64,000 nucleotides of DNA from positions 9,672,001-9,736,000 of the forward strand of contig OW051473.1 of NCBI GenBank assembly GCA_932521025.1, in the 5' to 3' direction. Both the position numbers and the translations under genes were made by a program. A model generated the notes under the pieces. The model was not told where the DNA came from. It searched no databases and was given only the letters and a program-made list of their open reading frames with translations. This DNA is from Oscheius onirici (taxonomy: Eukaryota > Nematoda > Chromadorea > Rhabditida > Rhabditidae). Of this stretch, positions 20,616 to 31,470 are shown in pieces. The stretch's first letter is position 1. Every line of letters begins with the position of its first letter.

Positions 20616-22252
20616 ATGTTGGCCCCACTGTTGCTCTTATTATTGCCTCTTTTGACAAGTGCATGTTTCTGTCCGTAAGTCTTCTTCTGCTTATCGTACA
20701 GCCAACCTTTTATAGTTCTTGCGGATGTTCGTGCTGTTCCGGTTACAATAACTACTACAGTCAAAATTCTGGTGGCTATCAAAACCAGGCAGTCGGCTAC
20801 GGACAGCCCTATAATGTTTTCTTCAACCAGCCAATTCCCGCAGGGAGAGGCGTAGAAGTTAGAGGTTCTATTCCTCAGCAAGGTATTTCCCGGCACTGTT
20901 GACTTAAACCTTTAAAGCTCCCGCACAATATTTACCACCACTGCAGTCACCTCCACAACAATATGCACAGTTCCCACAGCAGTCACCTCAATTAGTTCAA
21001 CCGAGACTTTCCTACGTGCAGGCCCCACAAATTCCAGTTCCTGCTCAGCAACCAGCCAGCAATTACGAGCTACCAATCGTTCCCAAGACTAGTGTCGGAT
21101 TCCAGCCTTCCAGACAGGTTGAGACTCTTAACAGAAGTAAGTTCAAGTCAACTTTTGGAATCAGATTCGTTCAGGACCAGGTGTTGTCTCTGGAGGGCCT
21201 GTGGAAACTACAGTTGCTCCTTACACAGGGACGACCAAAATTGTTCCGGCTAAACAAGGTAGGTCTATTGTTGTGCAAGGTTAACTCGACTGATCGTAGC
21301 AGGTGAAAACATCAGCATAGAGTTAACTCTACATACATCTACATCCTTGATATGATTTTTAAAGCGTTTTGATCTTCAGAAATTGCTAGAATTCAAAAGC
21401 TTTGCAACTCATGGCTATCCTTCATTTATAAAAATAATAATTTTATAGGTAAAAACAAGGACTACGAGTACTACTACGTTTACTACGACGAGGATGGAAA
21501 GAAAGTTCCCGGCAAAGGTACAGCCAAGCCTCTACACGACGGCTCTATCAAGCAACGGGCCACTACCGCAGCTCCTCAAAATGTTCGTTTTCCCACTGAT
21601 TTATACAAATTCTCTAGAGCATTGATGAGTACGACTTTGAAGACACTAAGGCTAGTGTAGAGGGACAAAATCCTGTCACTACCAGAGCTCCGATCCTCAA
21701 CGTGAATCCCGTAACTGTTACTGTGGCAACTCCCTCGACCCCGGAATTTGTTGAGCCAGAGGGTGAAGTTCATCTAATTGACGAGATTACAACCATCCCG
21801 ACGATACCTGTTCCTGTACAGACCACTCCGGCTGCTGCACGTGAACCGGTGCAGCAGGAAGTGGAGGATACGGACGGAGATGCAATCTACGAGGCATCTC
21901 AAATTTAATAACATTTGACATTGGTGTTTAGGATGAACTTGGGACCACAACCAAGGCAACAGTCAGAACAACTCTGGGTCATCCAGTAGTAGTCGAGACT
22001 GTTACTCCCGTCACCACAACCAAGACAACAACCACTCCTGCTCCCACTAGAGCAGCAGTGACTACTGTAGCTTCTAGTTCTACTACATTGGACTCGAAAA
22101 ACTACGAATACGAAGAGTATGAGGTAGGCTTAACTTGCATTTTGTACCAATACCGTATTCAGGTTGAGGAGATTCAACTGGTAAATGAGAATGGTGTTAC
22201 TGAGACCGTTACCAGGATTATTACCACTACGAAACCTCCTCCTAAACAATAG
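20616..22252 (+). CDS. Secreted Gln/Pro/Thr-rich extracellular protein, 406 residues
   Basis: Eight exons: 20616-20674, 20716-20882, 20918-21136, 21175-21258, 21449-21582, 21618-21893, 21932-22123 and 22163-22252, all in phase. A signal peptide (MLAPLLLLLLPLLTSA) is followed by a tight cysteine cluster, CFCPSSCGCSCC, then a Tyr/Asn/Gln-rich stretch, a Pro/Gln-rich stretch with SPPQQYAQF-type units, an acidic Tyr-rich segment (KDYEYYYVYYDEDG) and a long Thr-rich region with many TTT and TTK runs that would suit O-glycosylation. Near the end the acidic YEYEEYE motif recurs. No transmembrane segment. The sixth intron (21894-21931) is GC-AG. An AATAAA follows at about 22290. The architecture suits a cuticle, pharyngeal-lining or mucin-like matrix protein; that role is inferred from composition. 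Confidence 0.85.
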
Positions 22253-24265
22253 AAACGAATTTAGCTTTGTCTGTATATATTTAAGTAATAAACAATCGCT
22301 TACTGTAGTGGTTGAGATCTTTGTCTATAATCTCTCGTCAAAAATTGAATTTTAGCGAAATGAAAGTTTTTTCCTATCAAAAATAATTATTCTAACTTAT
22401 ATTCACTGAAAGCAATTGATTACCGACGATTTGGGGACGATTTGCCGTTGAAAAATACGAAAATTGAGGTTTCTCCCAATTTCATTCTAAAAAACTATTC
22501 CCTTTCACTTTCTTCAGCTTTCAAGCTCGTTGAAAACTGTAACCCCGGTTATTGGGAGGGTGAACTGACGATATTCTTGACAAACTGTGCTAGATCTTTT
22601 AGGAAGGTTTCTGCGTCAGACGTAATCTGAGAGAGATGGATCAGTCAAAAATTTGTTTTGAGAAAGTGCAAATGGCTGCTTGGATATGGTTGACTTCAAT
22701 CGTCAAAGATGACAACTATCGCAGAAGTCTCACTATTTTTTATCTTTAGCTGCAAATGCGTCACTGGCCGGTGTTGTCGTGCCGGTCAGAGCTGGGTGTA
22801 GTATTCAATAGAACTTTGTCAACAATTTCTTCTTCTCTTCAGTAACGTGAACATCCCTGAGCTCTTTTAAAGTTTGTCTTTCTCTATCGAGGTTTTTCAC
22901 GATCAAATGTCACTTATTAGCAATGCTCCTGGTCTTTTTCAAAACTCAACTTCGCGCCAAGGGAGCGGATGAGTCTTTTTTCTGGGGCTTTTTTTAAATG
23001 GAACTTTTAGGCCAAGCGAGCTAGCCAGGAAGAAAAGAAGGAAAAAACACGAAGAATCTTTCAATAAATTTTGTTTAAAACTATCTTGCACATCTTCTAA
23101 AACAACTTAACAAATTGTTATTGAATTCCGAAAAACCTTTTTCAGCCTGACCCTTGTCCGAAGGCATGCCTGTACTGAGCACTATCGATTGCAGTCTTTG
23201 CGCACAGCCAGGTCCTCGGCCGAACTTGTCCTATTCGTCCTCGCAAACGACTGTTCCGCAAACATTTCGGCTTTCAATTTTGTCGTATTCTCGTCTTTCC
23301 ATTCTTTCTCACTTTCCATATATCACTCATATTATATATTTCTATTCGACAAGCTCATTTAGTATCCAGCGCTCCTTCCTTTCCGTATATGAAAAAAAAT
23401 CTCAAGTTCTAATCCATCTGTAAAGAGCGTTCATCCGCCGTTTACGAGATCAAGAGGAAAAGAACGCCCGTCCCATCCGCTCCCATGTCCTTTCTAAAGA
23501 AAACGTTAAAGTACACTACCTAAATCATTCATGATGAGCCGGATCAGTCCTCGTCTTTGTGATTCAGTTTGGAAAAGAGTTGCAAAAGCTGGCCGGCCTT
23601 TTGAAGGAGAGAAACGCCGCTCCCTTTTTGCCAATATTTTTCATCTTGTTGACTGACAATCCTCATTTTCCGATTACTTTTCACTATGCTTTGTTAACAA
23701 TTTGGTTTGTCCACTGCCCTTGTTGTCTACCCCTTTTGTGTTTACGGCCAACGTTACTCAAATCTTGTCAACATTGTCTCCTTTGTTTTTCACTTAATAG
23801 GCGCCTGTATGCTTGAAGCTGTTTCTATTATATTGACAAACTCTTTTTATTTTGAGGGCAGACAGACTTGAAAAGACGGGCACTTTTTTTCAGAAAGTAC
23901 AGCACTGTCCGCGTAAACGGCTGTATGAGGTTGCCTTTCAGCGCCAGAACTTTTTTCTCGAAAAGTGTACTATTATTGTTAAGTTCGGTTTCAAAAGCGC
24001 TGACGATGTCGTCATTTTTGCTGAATGAAATGGGCGGGGCAAACAGAGCTGGGGGGCGGGTAGTGCAAATCTGGCCAGCACTAAGCCACTCTTTTTTCGC
24101 AACCTCTGGCGAACGGCGGCGTGATTTTTAGAATCTTTTTGCGATGAAGCGGAACTTTTTTGCTTGTTGCCAGCACATTCAGCTGGCGTTCTTTTGCACT
24201 GCTTATGACTTTCATCCTCCCCAGTCTCGCTTTTTAACCATCGATATTTTTAATATGATTTTTAG
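22253..24265. other. No gene supported over 2 kb
   Basis: Open frames at 22442-22630, 23154-23423, 23559-23816 and 23868-24131 lack starts, splice partners or protein-like composition. The 5' exon(s) of the gene at 24266 should lie in the last part but were not identified. Confidence 0.4.
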
Positions 24266-24852
24266 AAACTTAAATTGTCCTATCTTGATCGTGTGAGGCA
24301 GTTCTACTCGACGACTCCAACGGCTTCTTTACACAATCTTGAGGTATTGTTCATATTGTTCTTTCAAAGAAACAAATTCTCCATTTTAGAAGATCCAAGA
24401 CATTTTGAAGAAGCTTGAAGGATGTAAAGCGGGCGATTTCCTTCTCGTCGGAGGATGTCAACGTCTTGACCACCAACTTGACAACCTGGTCATGATCCAC
24501 TGGGAGGCAATGGCTGATGTGAGTTTTTAGATTTTCAGAGAGGGAAAACTCTATTCAGTGCCTGCCTTTCACTGCCGAGAAGGGCAACATCAATGAAGTC
24601 TCCAAGATATTTTTTGAGAAAATGCCCGCCTGTCCTCTAAGTGCTGAAGTCATCCAAGTGACGATCTCAAAGGAAGACCTCAGGGTATCTTCTTTCTCTT
24701 TCAGTCCCAAAGACAATTTTCAGGAAGTCCTCCACAAGGTTCTCCTGATCAAGGCAAGGGCCAAAAAGTACACTCCCAGGGGACTCTACGCTGGAATTAA
24801 GGCAAATCGTGCCGCTCTTGAAGATGTTTCAATCAAGACCATGGCCATCTAA
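24266..24852 (+). CDS. Unknown protein, at least 150 residues (5' end not found)
   Basis: Exons 24266-24343, 24390-24518 and 24559-24852 keep phase 0 and encode LDRVRQFYSTTP, then KIQDILKKLEGCKAGDFLLVGG, then CLPFTAEKGNINEVSK and, near the end, KKYTPRGLYAGIKANRAAL. Within the last exon a 39-bp GTATCT...TTTTCAG block (24685-24723) is in frame and of typical intron size, so it may be spliced or kept. Two cysteine-containing helical repeats are visible. AATAAA lies 12 bp past the stop. No family recognised. Confidence 0.65.
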
Positions 24853-25549
24853 AGGCAAGCAAAATAAATAGGCTAAAAAGAATGAAACCGTTTCAGCCCT
24901 AATATCTCTCTCAGTTTGTTTCGTCAGATTGGACTACTCTTTCACTTATCTGATATTCATTTTTTCATTTACACGTAAATAAAACGGATTGCTTTCTATC
25001 GCTTGGTTTTATAGGTAACTACTGTCTATCATCGATTGCGCAAAGCTCATTGAAGACTGGACCCCCTAGTGTGCGTAACAGACAGAGAAACAGACACTGT
25101 TCCAAACTGGCGAAAGGTCACAAAAGTGGACCAATTGTAAGAATTGGAGAGGGGCCGGCAAACTGGAGACAACAAAGCTGGTTCAATGGCTATTTGAGTC
25201 TTTGAACATCTCTTCTTCTAAAGAAAACTAATCTGTATTCTTCCCCCGCCAATTTCCTGTAAAAAGACGGCCGAACTTACTGTCAGTTGGGTTCAAAGGC
25301 GCCCGCCCTGGACGAATAGACCACCCAATGGGAGGGATGCGTCATCACGATTACGGTAGCCTCTATTGACGGCCAACCGCCAAGAGTCACACGTCAAAAG
25401 TGCGTGTTTTATGGGGGAAATTGGCAACAATGGGAAGTCTGGGGACGGGGACTTTCTCGGAGAAAAGACGCCACCTGTTGACCAACATAGATGGTCGTCT
25501 ATTGGGGGCCAGGTTGCGTAATCCTTCTGAAGGTGACAGTATACCGCAT
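24853..25549. other. No gene supported
   Basis: The minus-strand open frames 25293-25656 are extensions of the duplicated-segment gene in other frames and are not supported. Confidence 0.4.
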
Positions 25550-26348
25550 CTACGACAGTTCCGATGCAAATCCATATTTGAGCCATATTTGAGTGGAGAG
25601 GTTGATCGAGTGAAGAATTGAACAGTGATCTGAAAGCTTACCTTTTTGAAAGCCAATCAAGGAAAATCGATAATTTCCTGCGGTTATGTTTGATATGGAG
25701 AAAGAACTGCTTTTCGAAATGGAAATTATCAAAGTAACGTTTGAAGTGGGAATTCGAATCTCTAGATTTTGTTGAGTCAAGTGCAAAAGGGACCATTTGA
25801 CTGGGAAGGGATCAGAAAAAGCCGATAGACTGAGAAAGGATCTTACAGGAGCCAGATCTTTGGAACGAAGATACAAACTGCCAGAATAAAATTGATAAGA
25901 AAAGGGAAATGGGTAGAGCGCCGCCTGCCTGACAAGAGATTCAATGAGAGTGCGCAAAAATGCGGCATAGTTTTGAAAACTTTTCCTACCTTCTAGAAAA
26001 CCAAAATATTTCCGTCCAATTGTGTCAAATAATGTACCAGAAACTATAAAAAGACGGAGATCGAATTCGAATTCCACGGAATCAACGGGCTGTGGTGTGC
26101 AGTTTTCTGCGCAGGTGAGATTTTCATCGATTACGTAGAGTTTCTGATTGTGATAACAATCCTTAAAGACTAGTTGTTTTTGTAGCGGTCCACCACAGTC
26201 ATGCGTAATGTTGATTCTGAAGATGTACAAAGAACTGCCGTCATCAGGGTCCCAGCGATCAAATTCTCCCGATAACAATATTCTTCATATTGAGTTCAGA
26301 TCCTTCCACCGACTTAAGAAGGTCATGGTAACGCTCAATTTCGTCGTC
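25550..26348 (-). CDS. Candidate extracellular beta-rich protein, unknown
   Basis: A long frame (26282-25550) reads SGEFDRWDPDDGSSLYIFRI, then HDCGGPLQKQLVFKDCYH, AENCTPQPVDSVEFEFDLRL and a C-terminal part with NVTL and NITAG glycosylation sites. Alternating strands, four cysteines and several N-x-S/T sites suggest an extracellular domain. Upstream coding (KLSVTMTFLSR) in the same frame is separated by a TGA, which disappears if a 27-nt GT...AG block (26283-26309) is removed. If that block is not an intron, the gene is broken. Its 3' part is the duplicated segment shared with 10063-10340. No start exon found. Confidence 0.5.
25578..25855 (-). repeat. 278-bp segment duplicated inverted at 10063-10340
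   Basis: See 10063-10340. This copy lies within the longer coding frame and is likely the parent. Confidence 0.92.
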
Positions 26349-26422
26349 CTAGAAATCGTAATAAATAATAACAATGACTTCGTGAGGCATTGATTGTACC
26401 AAAAATCGATAGTACAAGCAAG

Positions 26423-26949
26423 TCAAAACTGAGCATATGAGCACTCGTAGCAGTTGGCAAAGCGGCTCTTTCTTTTAATCTTCTTGTTCTTGACCATGTT
26501 GACTTCAGAGTCAAAGCACTTCATAGAAAGCGATACACAGAACAACACTGGGGATAGAGAAGTGAGGGTTTGTCTTTTGTTGGCGTCACTACGGAGTCCT
26601 GGCATAGCAGGATAGCAACCTCTTCTGAAAAGCAGCCTTTCTGTTCCAAAAGTGTGATCTGAATAGAACTGTCATTAGATAGCCTTAAGATTCACCTGAT
26701 GTAAATCTGGAAAAAAGGAGCAATTTCATACTCTCATGCACATTTCAAGGATATGCTCACATTATCGTATTTTTGTTTGATTGACATTAAATAGTAGAAC
26801 ACAGCAGACTGCTCCGGCAAAGCTGATGGCACTTGAGTATTTCCACGTTCTGGAGACGCTGACGATAGGCAGACCAGACCTCGAAGCTGTGATGCAGACT
26901 TGTCATCGAAAGGAAACTGACACATAAGAAAGGCGAGGACGTCTCTCAT
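26423..26949 (-). CDS. Candidate multi-exon small gene, frame unresolved
   Basis: Exon-like stretches at about 26757-26949, 26617-26664 and 26423-26528 have good donors and acceptors. Different frames give MRDVLAFLMCQFPFDDKSA, ILKCHQLCRSSLLCSTI or SMKCFDSEVNMVKNKK with FANCYECSYAQF. The cysteine-rich options would suit a small secreted or Ly6-like protein, but I could not obtain one phase-consistent model from start to stop. Confidence 0.35.
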
Positions 26950-27082
26950 TATCTGTCTCTGGCTTTGTTACTGTTACTCTTACACTTAATGTTAGCGTCT
27001 CTCTCCCCTAACAAGCCTTCCAAATTTTTCCCAGACAACAGCAACAGATGATAACATCTCAGCTGTTTATTAGAACACTGTT

Positions 27083-27490
27083 TCACACAAATCGAGCATC
27101 TTCCGACTCTCCCGGCAGCTCATCCTCCTTCCCAAGCTCTGCTGAATTAGTAGACACAACAGTCGGTCTTCTTCCTTTTCTAATCTCGAAAACCAGTCGT
27201 CCAGGCACGTAGACAAGAAGGAAGAAGGCCAGTGTCTGGTCAACCTTGAGCAGGATCAGAATGGTGTAAAAGTGGTTGATGATCATGGCTGTTGTGGTGA
27301 ACTGGATTATTGTCATGGCACTGATGGCCAAAGCTAGACTAAGTAAGGCTCTGCGGGCTCGACATGACGACTTTACTAGGCCTGGCGTCTCTGCCCGATT
27401 TTCAGATTCTGACTGTTTTTGGACTGTTCTCGACTCTTCCAACAACAACCTTCCGTCTACTTCCAAACAGCCGGACCACAACTCTGACAA
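27083..27490 (-). CDS. Small two-pass membrane protein (possibly partial)
   Basis: The frame holds a Ser/Glu-rich start, two adjacent hydrophobic segments (LLSLALAISAMTIIQF and TILILLKVDQTLAFFLLVYV) and a polar acidic tail ending GESEDARFV. A poly(A) signal lies 13-18 bp past the stop (27065-27070 reversed), which supports a real gene end. There is no ATG at the upstream end of the frame, so an earlier exon is probable. It could be the last part of a multi-pass receptor. Confidence 0.5.
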   Translation of the reverse strand: MSELWSGCLEVDGRLLLEESRTVQKQSESENRAETPGLVKSSCRARRALLSLALAISAMTIIQFTTTAMIINHFYTILILLKVDQTLAFFLLVYVPGRLVFEIRKGRRPTVVSTNSAELGKEDELPGESEDARFV

Positions 27491-27819
27491 TATCCGACAC
27501 GTTCCGAAGAAAAAAGTAAAATGTTAGTACGTCTTAACTTCTGCCTAAAAAGCAAAGCCTTCATCTTTTTTGATTTCGTCCTTAAGCACCTTCTATGCCA
27601 CTGTCATTTGCAGCATCGGGTCCTTTCTATTCCGTAACTCACTACCTCAGTGTGAACTGTTAAGCGATCCTCCTAACTCCTCCCGTTGTTTGACCGACAC
27701 TCAAATTTTGTACAATTGAGACATCAAATCAGTAAAAACGCTTCCCTTCAGAGTTCTCCACCTTTATGATTCAAGGAAATGCAAAAATCGATCACAAAAA
27801 GCGTGAGGGAGAGTGGGTA

Positions 27820-28604
27820 TTATACTTTCGTCGTGAAAGACTGATTAACTGTAGTCGTCGCGACTTTACATCTGTAGTTGTTATAAAGGCCGCCTGGAAG
27901 ATAAGTTGAGAAAATGAAAACAACTCACAGCCAAACATCGCCTTTCGATATTCCGGAACAAAGAAGATTATCGCAATGGGATCAACTAGGAGTGGGATTG
28001 GATAAAAAGTTCAACGACGACTTACTTATTTTGGGAATAGTTGTCAACAATGGGATCATTGCAGACGTCGAGCTGAATACGAAGTCTTTCGGCCAGAGGG
28101 GAAAGGTTAAAACGCCCAAAAAGGGCAGATTGGCGACCATTAGAGGTGTCAGCGTTTGGATGAGAACCAGGTAGAACATTCTCTTTTGCACTTCGACAAA
28201 GTCACGATTGTCTTTGAGGCTTCTTTGATCCTACGATACATTGAAGTTCCACAGTAGGCGTATATGGGAACACTGCCATAGTAGACAACAATGTGATTGA
28301 CGTAGCCGATATAGCCTGCCAGATACTGAACAAAGTTATTGTGAAGGTTAACCGCTTTACCTTTGGATTAAGTGTCAGGTAGTCTATGTTCTTGGGAACA
28401 GACAAGCCTGTGACGTTCATTACCTTTAGACGAATCCTGAAACATTTTCAATGTAGTGGCCTCGAAGGTTGCCAACAAAACGAGAGCCCATTTGAAACTC
28501 CCTAAGTTGGTCTTTTTAAAGTAGATGATGATAAAGATGAGGAACAAGTTGAGTATTATAGCCATCGAGGCGGTAACTGTGGTAATGTTAACATAGTCAG
28601 TCAT
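27820..28604 (-). pseudogene. Degenerate Str/Srd-type chemoreceptor
   Basis: From ATG 28604 the protein begins with a first membrane helix and the loop NLFLIFIIIYFKK-NLGSFKWALVLLATFE, typical of nematode Str/Srd seven-pass receptors. The expected helices 3 and 4 are missing; the sequence resumes near a fifth helix (GYVNHIVVYYGSVPIYAY), then MYRRIKEAS. Here the frame breaks by one base (28211-28222) and resumes VQKRMFYLVLIQTLTPLMVANLPFL (sixth helix) and ends with the family hallmark DPIAIIFFVPEYRKAMFGC. The last two introns still have working borders (38 and 36 bp). Such receptors sit in sensory cilia. Internal deletion plus frameshift make this a probable pseudogene. Confidence 0.75.
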
Positions 28605-29776
28605 TATATTGCGAGAACGGAATCAGGAACGCTACTTTTATACAAAGCATATTGCGCGTCACATTTTACCTACGTCCAAGGTTAATACGAAAACAAGAAT
28701 GTACATTCATTGTTTGACATTTGGCCCTGGCGAGGCAAAGTTTTCGTTATAAACTGTGTATTTACCAGACTACGTCTTGATCTCACTAATGTATTGCTTA
28801 CCCACATTACCGAACTGTTTCAGACTGACTACGCCGACTGTCCACCAGTAATGAGTACCGCCGAGAAGACTCAAGAAGTGTATACAACCACGATTGGTAG
28901 ACGGCGGTTGTTCTTTTCAAACATGTAGCGCCGCCCCTTAATTCGGCATTCTTGTCTCTAGTTTTCGCCTTGTGTCTTTGACTTGGCACTGAGTAACTTG
29001 TCAAGTTTTGTCAATCGTTGCCAGCTTTCTTCTGGAAGTGTCGTCATGATCTTTCAAATCCTGAATTCTTTGATTTCGAAGTCATGGTTTGGCGTCATCC
29101 GGGTTTTAACCTGATCTTAACAGCCACTTAGACTTTCCAAATGTACATCTTTTCAGTCTACTGTTTCCTCTTTCCATTCTTTCTTTCTTGTGTCCAATAT
29201 TTGATCAAGGTGAAAAGGCAACTAGTTGCTCTCAGTTTTCGTAATAAGTTTCAGCCATTGTCTTTTATCCAGTCCTTTTGTAAAAAAAACATCTGATTAG
29301 TTTCCATATGATTGTTTCTGCCCGCTTTTCTCAAAACAGTTTTCAGTTTGGGAGAGGCGGAACTATCAAAAGGCGGCCGACCCTTTTACGAAAGTGCAGA
29401 ACCGCCCCTTTTCTTGAACGGTGTGTTGGGAGCAGATGTGTAAACCTTTCCAACTCTTATATTTTGAATCACTCTGTTTTCGTTTACGTTCAGTTGCAGA
29501 GCTGTGTGATCCGAACAGTGTTTATGCCACAGCCGCGCGCCAGTCTGTTTTTCCTGTCAGCTCTCTCTACGACTCTTCTTCATAATTATGTGAGGGGGAT
29601 ACTTTAAAACCTCCTTTCCTCATCGATAGAACAAAACTTTTCTCTTTACTCCTTAACACTCCATTCTTTGCCCTTTACAAAGAATCTCTCTGTTTAAGAC
29701 TTCTCTGACAATTATCATTCCAAAACCAGCCATAAACAAACGTTTTAGATACTTAAGTTGTCTTGGATTTCTGTAG
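28605..29776. other. No gene supported
   Basis: Short open frames only. Nothing repeated was noticed. Confidence 0.45.
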
Positions 29777-30057
29777 AACCTACCAATCGAATCAGCGACT
29801 CCAGAAGCTGAACATACATTGAGGTACAATTATATATCGGGTTTGAGGGAAAGAGAGACAGCGAGACAGAGAGGCATATGAGCGAGTGAAAAATGATAGA
29901 TACCACACATTTCAGGCTCACCTGCGCCTGTTGGTGTCAACTCCTGGAAAGAAGCCTTCGTCAATCACGTCGACTTTTGCCGAAAGAAGTTGGCCACAGC
30001 TCCTACAACGAGCCAGTTGGCTATCTTTTTTATGTACTGGACTCCTTCAATGGCTAA
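29777..30057 (+). CDS. Candidate 3' exons of an unknown gene
   Basis: Two exons (29777-29823 and 29916-30057) join in phase across a 92-bp intron that contains a small purine-rich repeat. They read NLPIESATPEAEHTLR then a basic stretch (LLERSLRQSRRLLPKEV) and end EPVGYLFYVLDSFNG. The other two frames of the last exon are also open, which lowers confidence. No upstream exon found. Confidence 0.35.
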
Positions 30058-30526
30058 CCGACAGGTTCAATAAAACAGTTCAGTATAAAAATAATTTGTT
30101 CGCAAAGATAAAGATTTTGTCTGAATTCTTGTTTTGGGGCAGGGTAAATAGTGTAGTCTTCCTTCTAAATTGAAGGCATGACGACAAAGAACGTGGAGTT
30201 CCAAATTTTGCTGGCGGTTCTATTTCCGCCAGACAGCACCCGAGTAATCCTCGTCTCTGTGGAAGTGACCGTTGAGACAAGCTCTTCTCGTGGGCAGTTT
30301 GTGCTAGATTATCTGCATTCTTTGTACGCCGCTTCATTAATCTTTGCTACGAACGAAGCTCATGTTGGCCGACATTAACTTCCCCACAGTGGTAAAGTAA
30401 GTCATCAGGAACCAAAGACATCCAATTCCTCTGATTCTAGTTTCGGATAGACAGACAGTGGTCTTAAGTTTGTGCATCGTGTGCAGCCAATACTGAATGT
30501 TTCGGTTAAACTTCTTCCCGTCTTGG

Positions 30527-30918
30527 CTAGGGCGCAAACTTCTGCTTAAATGGCCAGGCTTTGCATTTTCCCAGAGACAGCGGAAGACAGCGAAGATCAT
30601 CGTTTGAAGTACAGGTATGTTGGATCATGCAGTATACTCAATACTTGAAGCCAAACTCAAACCCGGTGATTTTGCCCTTGTAGGTCCCTTCAAAAGCTCC
30701 CCTTTAGCTGTAGCCGGAGATGGCCTCTCCGATCAGGTCGTCGTGAGAGAAGATATCTTCCTAAAATTGTCTTTACTAGACAAAAAGAAAAAACCTACAT
30801 CGTAGCACATTATGCGGGCGAAAAATTCCTTATGACACGCCAACTTGTATTTGAAGGTCAAGGTAGATCCATGAGAAAGTCCGAACAGAAGAAGAACAAC
30901 CAGCAGACGGGACAGCAT
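30527..30918 (-). pseudogene. Transthyretin-like (TTL) secreted protein with two in-frame stops
   Basis: Exon 1 (30799-30918) has a signal peptide (MLSRLLVVLLLFGLSHG) and the strand KYKLACHKEFFARIMCYD; after a 38-bp intron, exon 2 from 30760 continues EDIFSHDDLIGEA. In nematode transthyretin-like proteins this is the D/E-x-D-x-x-x-x-DDL turn. The frame is then cut by TAA (30704-30706), continues RGAFEGTYKGKITGFEFGFKY, meets TGA (30638-30640), and continues VYCMIQHTCTSNDDLRC, the expected H-x-C end region, to a final TAG at 30527-30529. Splicing cannot remove either stop because no GT donor is near. The most likely reading is a recent pseudogene. Intact, it would be an extracellular protein of about 130 residues. 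Confidence 0.65.
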
Positions 30919-31470
30919 GATTGGAAGCGAAGGCTTTTCTCGCAGACAGAGGGAAGAAAAAAAGTTTTATCGAGAATACAAAATGCACTAATGGGGCCGT
31001 CGTCTGGCTTTTTTTTCTACACTGAGTTCCCAGCCCTTAAACTAACATTACCAAATTGAGGTAGCGGTCGGTGCAGAAATTCAAGACGAATAATTTTATG
31101 CTATTTTATACTCTCTGACCCCGTGTTCACTTTTTGCCTGGGTTATAAGCGAGTGTTTTGGGTCACAGATATCGGGAAAGTATCCGACTCAAAAATTGTC
31201 AAGCTCTTCATTCTTTTGTTTACTCAAGCTGTGGCTCACGCTGTTGAGAAGTGATGACAAACTTTTTTGAAAAATGTTGTCGGGATCAGTGCGATCATCA
31301 TCTTCTACTTTGCATATCAGCGACAGCACGACATGGAATCCTATGGAGAGTTCTCGTGATTACAATTAACTTTCTTTCATAAAAGTTAATCCATGTCTTT
31401 ACAATTGTCAGCGCGCGAGACAATTACGGCAATCAGCGGATTTAGTTGAAAGCTTGTTCTGACGGCAGAC
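30919..31470. other. No gene supported; 5' flanks of divergent genes
   Basis: Lies between the minus-strand TTL relic and the plus-strand receptor. No clear elements seen. Confidence 0.45.
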
